DNA of 64,000 nucleotides from positions 43,918 through 107,917 of the forward strand of contig JASLPY010000010.1 of NCBI GenBank assembly GCA_030744755.1. Direction: 5' to 3'. The position numbers and the translations under genes were made by a program. Origin of the DNA: Kiritimatiellia bacterium (GTDB taxonomy: Bacteria > Verrucomicrobiota > Kiritimatiellia > UBA8416 > JADHWI01). The notes below the pieces were generated by a model. The model saw only the letters and a list, made by a program, of their open reading frames with translations. It did no database searches and was not told where the DNA came from. Position 1 is the first letter of the stretch; the number at the start of each line of letters is the position of its first letter. Positions 6,468-14,300 of this stretch are shown in pieces.

Positions 6468-9341
6468 ATGGACTGCATGGGTACGATGATTATGCTGCGG
6501 TGGCAGCTTCTGGTCTTAGGTTGTACGTTGCTCATCGGCGTGACGGCGCTGTTTCGCCGCCGCGTGCTGTGGTTTCGGGCATGCGTTGCCGGTGGACTGC
6601 TGTTGGCCTTTGCGTTGCAGCTTCTTGTGACGCCGCTGGGCAGGCGAATTGCCTCGCTTGATCGCACTATTGCTTCACTGCCCGATGATCATCCCGACAG
6701 TCGTGCTCTGGCCCAACAGCGGGCGGCAGCCGAGACAGAGCAACGGAAAGCGACGGGACTCGAGCGACTGCCCTTTCGCCTGGGCCTCGATCTTCGCGGA
6801 GGCACCGAAATCCGCCTGCGCCTGCACCCGGATCAGAGCCGGATCGAACGCTTGCGCGAGGAACAACGCGAGCTCGCGGAGAAGCAGGCCTCCTCCCCTA
6901 CCCCGGAACGCCAGATGGCCATTTCGAGCCTCGCGGATTCCATCTCCCGAGAGGAGACGCGCCTGGAAGACCAACTCGCACAGGCTGTCGACATCGTGCG
7001 CCACAGACTCAGTGGCATTGGCGTCAGCGACATCGCGGTCATGCGGGATGGTAGAGACCGCATATTGATTCAGCTCCCGGATATGAACACCGACGAGGCC
7101 GAGGCGGTCGTCCAAACGGTGGAGCAACAGGGCGTGCTGGCATTCCGGATGATAGTGCCGCGCACGGGTGCGCAGGGACAACCATCGCTCTACGCTGCAA
7201 TCGAAAGCCAGGGCTTTGGAAGCGACACCCGGGGTCTCACTGCCGCCGGCACCCTCCCGTTGGACGCTGAACACCGGGACCATGCGCCTTTCGACTGGTT
7301 GCGTACACCCGATACGGCAACTGAGGGGGGGGATTTGCGACGTGGCTATTTCCGGGTAGTCCAGCGCACTCCCGTACTAACAGGATCGCGCATCATTGCA
7401 GCGAGACACGCCAGCGATCACCGTGGTGAGAACTGGCGCGTACAAGTGGAGTTCGATGCCGAGGGTTCACAACGTTTCCTGGAGACAACTCGTGACAACC
7501 TGGGCAGGCAGCTCGGTATCGTGCTCGATGGCCGCCTGGTCTCCGCTCCGTACATTGGCGAGGTAGTGGATGAAGGCCGCACGGAAATCATTGGCGATTT
7601 TGCCGAACGGGAGGCCCGCAATCTTGCCGTGATTCTTCAGAGCGGTGCGCTTAAGGTTCGTGTCTCCCGGGAGTCGCAGACGCGAATCGGCCCAAGCCTC
7701 GGAGAAGACTCGATACGTCGCGGCGTACGATCACTTGCCGCGGGCTTCCTGGCAGTCGTCTTATTCATGGCGCTTTACTATCGGGTTGCCGGCCTGATTG
7801 CCGTGAGCGCGCTGCTTGCAAACATGTTGATCCTGGCAGCCATTCTGTCAGCGCTGGATTCAGCCGTGGCTCTTCCGGGAATCGCTGGTGCAATTCTCCT
7901 GGTGGGCATCACGGTGGATTCTGCCGTATTGATTTATGAGCGGTTGAGGGAGGAACAGAAGAGCGCGAGTTCCACGCACAACATTGTTCACGCAGCCTAC
8001 GACAGGGCGTTCACAACAATCGTTGACACGAACGTAACCACGATCCTTGCGGCAGGGATTCTGTACGTCTTTGCAGCAGATGCGGTAAAAGGCTTCTGCC
8101 TTGTATTGGTAATCGGAATTCTCACGGGACTCTTCTGTTCACTGGTGGGCATTCGCTGGATGCTTGACGGCCTGGCTGAGCTTCGCCCGTCCGCACGGTT
8201 GCGCATGATGCCCCCACCCCGTTGCCCGACTATCGATTTTGTAAAGTGCCATCGCCGGGCGGCAGGAACCAGCCTGGTCCTGATCGTGGGATCTGCCCTG
8301 CTGTTTGCCTGGATGTATCACAGGGGAGACGCCTTCGGCACCGAATTCACAGGTGGCATCCGCGTGCGGTTCCGGTTGTCACAAGCGCAGCGCGTCGAGG
8401 TGGTGCGGCAACGTATTCAATCCACGTTGGGAGATGAGTATCCGGATGCCGCTGTTACTCTGCGCTCGCATGGCCGGCCGCAGGAAGGAGCATTGAAAGA
8501 AGCACCCCGCAGGGGTGCTTTGGGAGGGGCAGCGGCCTCGCTGCCCGCGGACGCCGAGGCCGGCGTCCCTCCCGGCAGAGGGCAGCGGCGCGATCAACGA
8601 ACACTGGACATCCCAAGAGGGCCAGGTTTCGAAAAGTCTAATGGAAACAGCGCCGAACCGTTGTTCTCCGAATTCTCCCTTTCCGCGCAGCAGGTTGAGG
8701 ACGGTAGCGACTCCCAGGCCATCTCGGTGTTGACCCGTTTTGAGAGCGCCATTCGGGATGCATTCGCAACGGAACGTACCCGCGATGAAGAAACCATTCT
8801 GGCCGCGAGTCAAATGGGTCCACTGGTGGCCGGCGAGATGCGCCGGGCTACCTCGACGGCCATTGCGTTGGCGTTGGGGGCGATATTCCTATACATCTTC
8901 TTCCGTTTCCGAATGCACGGCGTATTCGGCTGGGTTGCCGTACTGACACTGGCACACGATGTCATCATTACCCTTGGGTTGCTATTGCTGGGTGGGCGTC
9001 TGGGTCTGATCCAGGGACAGATTGACCTGAAGGTGAGCGCCGCGCTGTTGACGACAATCGGTTACTCGCTCAACGACACAATCGTTGTATTTGACCGCAT
9101 TCGTGAGAACGCACGAGGAGATGCGATATCGCCGGAAACCATCAATAAATCAATAAACCAGGTGCTGCTGCGAACCCTGGTAACGAGCTTCACGACGCTG
9201 TTGGTCGTGGTGGCGCTCTTTGTTCTGGGAGGCGAAGTGATTCGCGGCTTCGCCTTCACACTGCTCATCGGCATAGTAGTGGGAACCTACTCATCGATCT
9301 TCATGGCCGGCCCGATGGTGGGACGTCCCTGGTCAAAGTAA
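6468..9341 (+). CDS. secDF: Protein-export membrane protein SecDF (fused)
   Basis: This 957-residue fusion of SecD and SecF uses the proton motive force to pull proteins from the SecYEG channel. SecD signatures are LGLDLRGGTEIRL near residue 105 and the hydrophobic block LIAVSALLANMLILAAILS. SecF starts near residue 585 with its own GTEFTGGIRVRF near 625, and ends with the block YSLNDTIVVFDRIREN. The N-terminal start is uncertain: three more in-frame ATGs follow within 27 bases. It carries an in-frame insertion of about 25 residues (around 677-702) in the first periplasmic loop of SecF. The insertion is encoded by a GC-rich palindromic repeat also found between other genes in this window. Both sides remain in frame, so the gene looks functional. 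Confidence 0.92.
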   Translation: MDCMGTMIMLRWQLLVLGCTLLIGVTALFRRRVLWFRACVAGGLLLAFALQLLVTPLGRRIASLDRTIASLPDDHPDSRALAQQRAAAETEQRKATGLERLPFRLGLDLRGGTEIRLRLHPDQSRIERLREEQRELAEKQASSPTPERQMAISSLADSISREETRLEDQLAQAVDIVRHRLSGIGVSDIAVMRDGRDRILIQLPDMNTDEAEAVVQTVEQQGVLAFRMIVPRTGAQGQPSLYAAIESQGFGSDTRGLTAAGTLPLDAEHRDHAPFDWLRTPDTATEGGDLRRGYFRVVQRTPVLTGSRIIAARHASDHRGENWRVQVEFDAEGSQRFLETTRDNLGRQLGIVLDGRLVSAPYIGEVVDEGRTEIIGDFAEREARNLAVILQSGALKVRVSRESQTRIGPSLGEDSIRRGVRSLAAGFLAVVLFMALYYRVAGLIAVSALLANMLILAAILSALDSAVALPGIAGAILLVGITVDSAVLIYERLREEQKSASSTHNIVHAAYDRAFTTIVDTNVTTILAAGILYVFAADAVKGFCLVLVIGILTGLFCSLVGIRWMLDGLAELRPSARLRMMPPPRCPTIDFVKCHRRAAGTSLVLIVGSALLFAWMYHRGDAFGTEFTGGIRVRFRLSQAQRVEVVRQRIQSTLGDEYPDAAVTLRSHGRPQEGALKEAPRRGALGGAAASLPADAEAGVPPGRGQRRDQRTLDIPRGPGFEKSNGNSAEPLFSEFSLSAQQVEDGSDSQAISVLTRFESAIRDAFATERTRDEETILAASQMGPLVAGEMRRATSTAIALALGAIFLYIFFRFRMHGVFGWVAVLTLAHDVIITLGLLLLGGRLGLIQGQIDLKVSAALLTTIGYSLNDTIVVFDRIRENARGDAISPETINKSINQVLLRTLVTSFTTLLVVVALFVLGGEVIRGFAFTLLIGIVVGTYSSIFMAGPMVGRPWSK
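8500..8573 (+). repeat. 52-nt three-stem palindromic element, copy D, in frame inside secDF
   Basis: The core at 8522-8573 is the same 52-nt element as the intergenic copies: GGGAGGG, a GCAGCG/CGCTGC hairpin, CCGCG, a GACGCCG/CGGCGTC hairpin, CCTCCC. It is preceded at 8500-8520 by a separate hairpin, AAGCACCCC/GGGGTGCTT. The whole is translated without a stop as about 25 small, Ala/Gly/Pro-rich residues. They sit in the SecF periplasmic loop, where family members have no such sequence. Confidence 0.9.
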
Positions 9342-9505
9342 CTTCACCAGGCGAGCGTTCAACACCGCCTCCTGCGCCTTGTGCTGTGGCTGCGCTTTTG
9401 TGTGCTATTTCTGCTGCTGTTGCGTTACAGTTTCTATTCGCTTGAATCAATAGGAGGAGCCATCTGCGTTGTGAAACAGATCAACGGGGCAGGCATCGCT
9501 ACGCG

Positions 9506-9583
9506 GACGGCGGACCTTTCCCGCTAACGCCTAGCGCCTAACCACTAACCACTGCGTTCTGCGCTCACAGCGCAGAACGCTCA
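9506..9583 (+). repeat. Dispersed repeat with GCGTTCTGCGC hairpin, copy 1
   Basis: About 75 bases beginning GACGGCGGACCTTTCCCGC, then GCTAACGCCTAGCGCCTAAC, end in a strong hairpin GCGTTCTGCGC/GCGCAGAACGC. A near-identical copy in reverse orientation ends the window (63926-64000). Here the hairpin stands immediately before the AGGAGGT Shine-Dalgarno of the M16 protease. It may influence its translation or be a transcription terminator for upstream transcripts. Confidence 0.85.
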
Positions 9584-9595
9584 GGAGGTAAATCC

Positions 9596-12415
9596 ATGCG
9601 GATACTGCGATTGTTTTTGATAGTGTTGCCGATGCTGGTAGTTGGGTGCGATGACAAGTTCGACCTTCCCGAGGTATCCTTCGAAAAGTACGTACTGAGT
9701 AACGGTCTTGAAGTTATCATGCACGAAGACAGGTCCGATCCCGTGGTCAGCGTTGCGGTCCAGTACCATGTGGGCGCCAACAGGGAAGAACCGGGCCACA
9801 CGGGATTCGCTCATCTCTTCGAGCATATGATGTTCCAGGAGTCGGAGCATGTTGGCCAGGATGAGTTCTTCAGTCGCATCCAGGACGCCGGGGGCACTTT
9901 GAATGGCGGCACCAGCCGGGACGGAACAGTGTACTACGAAGTCGTCCCGAATAATGCGCTCGAGATGGTCCTGTGGATGGAGTCGGACCGGATGGGGTTC
10001 CTGCTCAGCAAGGTGACCCAGGAGGCCTTCGCGAACCAGCAGACGGTTGTGATCAACGAAAAAAAGCAGCGCATGGACAATCGTCCGTATGGGTATGGGC
10101 GTTATGTAGTGGGTAAGTTGCTGTATGCGCCGGACCACCCATACAATCACACGGTTATTGGCGAAACCCCGCACCTGATCAGTGCGACTGTCGCGGACGC
10201 GCATGCATTCCACAAAAAGTGGTATGGCCCTAACAACGCGACATTGACACTCGCCGGCAGTTTTGAAATCGAGCAGGCGAAGGCATGGATTTCCAAGTAC
10301 TTTGGAGAAATCACCGCCCCGCCACCGGTGAGAGACCCTGGCCCTCGACCGGCTGCGCTGCAATCTACACGGAAGGCATTCTACGAGGACCGCTTCGCCA
10401 AGTCGCCGCAGCTCATACTGACGTTCCCCACGGTAGAGCAGTTCCATACCGATTCTTATGCACTGGACTACCTGGCTGACCTGCTCAGTCACGGTAAGAA
10501 AACGCCGCTGTACAAGGTCATCGTCGAAGATAAGAAGCTGGCCCCGGGCGTCAGCGCTTACCACCACGCCGGCGAGCTGGCCGGTACATTCACGATCACT
10601 GTGCGAACCTTTGAAGGCACCCGTCTTGCCGATCTTGAGTCGGCCGTTGAGGAGGGCCTGGCACGGTTCGAAAAGGATGGTTTCGACAAGCGTGATCTGC
10701 GACGACTCAAGATCATGGAGGAGACCCATTTCTACAATGGCCTCGCGGAGGTCCTCAGCAAGTCGTTCCGCCTGGGGTGGTATAACGAGTATGCCGGCAG
10801 CCCAGACTTTGCATTGGAGGATCTCAGGCGGAAGATTGCCGTGACGCCGGCTGATGTCAGGCGCGTCTACAGCCGGTACATCAAGGGTAAGTCGCATGTA
10901 TCTGTCAGCGTCGTACCGAAAGGTGAAACAGGACTCGCCGCATCGGGCGCCGAAAGATTTGAGATACCTGTTGACCCCTCTTTCGCTCAAGACGATCTTG
11001 GGCGGCGTGGTGAAGGCGAGGTGTCCACGAACCCCGTGCCGTCCTCCTTCAACCGTTCGCAGGTTCCTGCAAAAGGGCCACTTCCGTCAATATCGCTCCC
11101 GTCCGTATGGCGGGCCGGGGTTAAGAACGGGTTGCGTGTCCTGGGCGTCGAGCACAACGAGCTTCCGCTTGTTCGTTTCTCCCTCACTATCCCCGGCGGC
11201 ATGCTTCTTGACACCAACAACAAGGTCGGCGTGGCCAATCTTATGGCACTTCTCATGAACGAAGGGACGCGTACGAGAACTCCGCCGGAACTGCAGGACG
11301 CTATCCGTGATCTGGGGGCTGATTTGGGTGTGTTTGCGGGGAAGGAAGAGATTGTGATTTGGGGGAATTGCCTGGCGTCGAAGTTCCCCGCAACGATGGC
11401 ACTTCTGACGGAGATGTTGCTGGAGCCGCGATGGGACGCGGACGAGTTCATCCGTGTCAAGAAACGTACTCTGGAGGGAATAAAACGGCACCGTGCGGAT
11501 CCGGAGAGTATCGCCGCAGAGACATTTGATCGGCTCATCTACGGTGAAGGACACGTTTTCGGACACCCACTTGCCGGTAATACAGATTCGGTGGCGTCTA
11601 TCACGCTGAAAGATCTGAAGGAGCGCTATGCGAACAGCCTGTCGCCATCAGGGGCCTATCTGGCAATCGCCGGTGACGTCTGTAAGGCGGAGGTGGTCCA
11701 GTCGTTGGCTCAGTTGAACGCCAGGTGGGCGCCAGGCCAGGTCAGGATACCGGCATTCACGCCGGCACCACCGCGTTCCAGCCCACGTCTGTGCTTCGTG
11801 GATGTGCCGGGCGCGCGCCAGTCGCATATTAGGATCGGCTACCTGGCTCTCGCGTATACGCATCCCGACTACTACCCGGCAAACGTGATGAACGATAAAC
11901 TTGGTGGTGCCTTTGACTCCGTTTTCAATGCAATTCTCCGTGAAGAAAAGGGCTACACGTATGGGGCGCGGTCACGTTTCTCCGGCACGAAACTCACGGG
12001 ACCGTTTACTGCAGAAGCGGCCGTGACGTCGGCGGCGACGCTCGACAGCATGAGAATCTTTCTGGATGAGATGAAGAACTACCGCGAAGGCATTTCCGGG
12101 GAGCGTCTTGCATCAACGCGTAACGCCATCCTCGGATCTACTGCCCGTCGTTTCGAGAGCCTGGATGCGCTTTTGGAGATGCTTAACAACATCGCGGCCT
12201 ACGATTTGCCTGACGACTATATTCGACAGCGCGAGAGCATCGTTCGTGAAATGACCGTCAGGCATCACAAGGAACTGGCACAGGAATACATCGTTCCGGA
12301 ACGAATGGTCTTCCTGGTTGTGGGCGATGCTGCCACTCAGCTCAAGCCGCTTGAGGAGCTTGGCCTGGGGCCGGTCGAATTGTTGCCCCGCTCATCACTT
12401 GATAATAAGAAGTGA
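9596..12415 (+). CDS. M16-family zinc metalloprotease lipoprotein (fused two-domain)
   Basis: This 939-residue pitrilysin-type protease has two M16 halves in one chain. A lipobox-like MLVVGC at the N-terminus suggests a periplasm-facing lipoprotein. The inverted zinc motif HLFEH is near residue 72, with a further Glu in NEKKQRMD about 76 residues on as the likely third ligand. The second half (from about 500) lacks HxxEH, as usual for the inactive partner domain. AGGAGGT precedes the ATG and fixes the start. It probably degrades peptides in the envelope. It stands alone on the plus strand, convergent with the GltD-like gene, about 130 bases from it. Confidence 0.9.
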   Translation: MRILRLFLIVLPMLVVGCDDKFDLPEVSFEKYVLSNGLEVIMHEDRSDPVVSVAVQYHVGANREEPGHTGFAHLFEHMMFQESEHVGQDEFFSRIQDAGGTLNGGTSRDGTVYYEVVPNNALEMVLWMESDRMGFLLSKVTQEAFANQQTVVINEKKQRMDNRPYGYGRYVVGKLLYAPDHPYNHTVIGETPHLISATVADAHAFHKKWYGPNNATLTLAGSFEIEQAKAWISKYFGEITAPPPVRDPGPRPAALQSTRKAFYEDRFAKSPQLILTFPTVEQFHTDSYALDYLADLLSHGKKTPLYKVIVEDKKLAPGVSAYHHAGELAGTFTITVRTFEGTRLADLESAVEEGLARFEKDGFDKRDLRRLKIMEETHFYNGLAEVLSKSFRLGWYNEYAGSPDFALEDLRRKIAVTPADVRRVYSRYIKGKSHVSVSVVPKGETGLAASGAERFEIPVDPSFAQDDLGRRGEGEVSTNPVPSSFNRSQVPAKGPLPSISLPSVWRAGVKNGLRVLGVEHNELPLVRFSLTIPGGMLLDTNNKVGVANLMALLMNEGTRTRTPPELQDAIRDLGADLGVFAGKEEIVIWGNCLASKFPATMALLTEMLLEPRWDADEFIRVKKRTLEGIKRHRADPESIAAETFDRLIYGEGHVFGHPLAGNTDSVASITLKDLKERYANSLSPSGAYLAIAGDVCKAEVVQSLAQLNARWAPGQVRIPAFTPAPPRSSPRLCFVDVPGARQSHIRIGYLALAYTHPDYYPANVMNDKLGGAFDSVFNAILREEKGYTYGARSRFSGTKLTGPFTAEAAVTSAATLDSMRIFLDEMKNYREGISGERLASTRNAILGSTARRFESLDALLEMLNNIAAYDLPDDYIRQRESIVREMTVRHHKELAQEYIVPERMVFLVVGDAATQLKPLEELGLGPVELLPRSSLDNKK

Positions 12416-12544
12416 AGTGGAGGCTCCGGGAACGGCGGCGAGGATGAATCGGATTCGGATCGTATGATCCCATTGTCGTCTGCTGTCCAGCGAATGATTG
12501 GGCCACAGCCACTAACTGTTTCGCGGCTGATTCCCGGAAGGGAT

Positions 12545-14275
12545 CTACTGCGGACACAGCTTCTTGAAGTATATGCAGTCTTCGGGACAGACATTGATAC
12601 AGACAGCGCAACGGATGCATAATTCCTCTCGGATCATAACCGCGCACCCGCTCTCTTCTTCGTTCAGTTCCGATGGGTCTTCAAACGTCCGTCCTTCTTC
12701 GGTAACCATGGTAAGACAGTTTACGGGGCAGGCTTCGACACAATAGTTGCACGCCGTGCAGGTCTGCGGATCGATCTCAATGCTGTGATTGCATCTCATG
12801 CAGCGTTCTGATTCTTCCAGGGCCTCCTCGTGCGAGAACTTCTCTGTGAGCAGCTCGAAATTGTTCTCTACCTCCAAAGGAACTCGCTTGTGAGATTTCT
12901 GCCGCTTCAGCTCATCAAAATGGGATGTAACCCCAGCATACGACAAACGTTCTGTTGGCAATTCTTCCTCTGGCTGCTTCGGCTCACCACGAATGAACCT
13001 GTCAATACCGCGGGCGGCCTTACGGCCTGAGGCCATCGCAGTCACTATGGAAAGCGGCCCGGTCACCGCATCGCCTGCCGCAAACATCCCCGGCATTTCC
13101 TCTATGCCCTCTTCCAATCCTTCCTTCAACAGGCCAGTTTCCGCCACGGCATCCATATACTCATCACCGAGCAAGCCCAGGTTAGGCATCTCGCTGATTG
13201 CACGAACGATTGAATCGACGGGGAACAGAAACTCTGAATTCTCTTTCTTCCGGAGTTTAGCCCCTCTGCCTCCGAGTGATTCCGGATCGATCTCGCTGCA
13301 CAGCAGGCCTGACAGTTTGTCGCCGTCCATCTCAATACGTTCGGGAGACGTTAGAAATCTGAACTGGACACCTTCCTCTTCCGCGGAATCCACCTCGTAA
13401 TCATACGCCGGCATGCTCTCTCTTGCCCTTCGGTAAATCACAGTGACTTCAGCACCAAGCCGCCGGCTGGTACGCGCCATATCCATGGCCGTATTTCCGC
13501 CACCAATGATGGCAACCCTCTTGCCCAGCCCAATTCTGTTCCTATTGCCTACCCGTACCTTTCCAAGAATGTCAGCCGCGCCAAAAATCTGGTTGCACTT
13601 ATCTTCACCGGGCACTCGCATCAGGTTGCCGAGATGAGCACCAACGGCCAGACAGACGGCTGAATTCTGGGTTGCCAGTTCCTTTAGAGAAATGTCGGTA
13701 CCAACCGTCACACTATTCAGGATTGTGACTCCCAGTTTTCTGAGGGTATCAGCGTCACGCTCAAAGACATCGTTCATAAGCTTATACACCGGGATACCCA
13801 GAAACGCCATCCCACCGCAAGCCTGGTGCCGCTCATAAACAGTGACCTTGTAGCCGAAATGGGCCAGATCCCAGGCTGCCGCCATTCCGGCCGGTCCGGA
13901 ACCAACAATGGCCACCGACTCCTCCCTGGAACCCTTCAGGCTGCCCTCTTTGTAAAGAACCAGGTCAGGGCGGCTGTTCGGTCCCAGTTCGATGTAATCA
14001 GACAGGTAGTACTCGATCTCGCGAATAGATATCGGCGTGTCCAACTTGCCTCGAAGACATTTGTACTCGCATGGAAAAAAGCAGACCCTGCCGGTCAATC
14101 CCGGAAAAGGGTTAGCGGACTTAAGTAGGACGTACGCGTCTTCAAACTTGCCCTGCCGTATCAGGTCGTAGTAGACGGGCATATTGATGTGCAGAGGACA
14201 GGCCACCTTGCAGGCATCACCTTCAAAGATCTGGTCGTGGCTCAGGAGATGTTGGTATGTCCTATTCTCACTCAT
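12545..14275 (-). CDS. GltD-like NAD(P)-dependent flavoprotein with C-terminal ferredoxin domain
   Basis: This 576-residue protein resembles the small subunit of glutamate synthase and related FAD oxidoreductases. The N-terminal 100 residues hold four cysteines of the GltD iron-sulfur domain (CKVACPLHI, then CFFPCEYKC). An FAD site follows at GSGPAGMAAAWDL and an NAD(P) site at GGGNTAMDMARTSRRLG. A C-terminal extension adds CTACNYCVEACPVNCL and CIRCAVCINVCPEDCI. No GltB partner is present. It is the last gene behind a bc complex and a multiheme cytochrome. A role in electron exchange between NAD(P)H and the quinone/cytochrome system, possibly bifurcating, is inferred from that position and from similar anammox Rieske/b clusters. 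Confidence 0.85.
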   Translation of the reverse strand: MSENRTYQHLLSHDQIFEGDACKVACPLHINMPVYYDLIRQGKFEDAYVLLKSANPFPGLTGRVCFFPCEYKCLRGKLDTPISIREIEYYLSDYIELGPNSRPDLVLYKEGSLKGSREESVAIVGSGPAGMAAAWDLAHFGYKVTVYERHQACGGMAFLGIPVYKLMNDVFERDADTLRKLGVTILNSVTVGTDISLKELATQNSAVCLAVGAHLGNLMRVPGEDKCNQIFGAADILGKVRVGNRNRIGLGKRVAIIGGGNTAMDMARTSRRLGAEVTVIYRRARESMPAYDYEVDSAEEEGVQFRFLTSPERIEMDGDKLSGLLCSEIDPESLGGRGAKLRKKENSEFLFPVDSIVRAISEMPNLGLLGDEYMDAVAETGLLKEGLEEGIEEMPGMFAAGDAVTGPLSIVTAMASGRKAARGIDRFIRGEPKQPEEELPTERLSYAGVTSHFDELKRQKSHKRVPLEVENNFELLTEKFSHEEALEESERCMRCNHSIEIDPQTCTACNYCVEACPVNCLTMVTEEGRTFEDPSELNEEESGCAVMIREELCIRCAVCINVCPEDCIYFKKLCPQ

Positions 14276-14300
14276 GGCAAACCGTTACAAGTATTCAGAA

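Noticed and set aside
8500-8520. Hairpin AAGCACCCC/GGGGTGCTT as a terminator
   Set aside because: It lies inside the open frame of secDF with no T run, and the SecF part continues intact behind it.
9581-10990. 469-residue ORF on the minus strand
   Set aside because: Antisense to the M16 protease, which has clear catalytic motifs and a Shine-Dalgarno.
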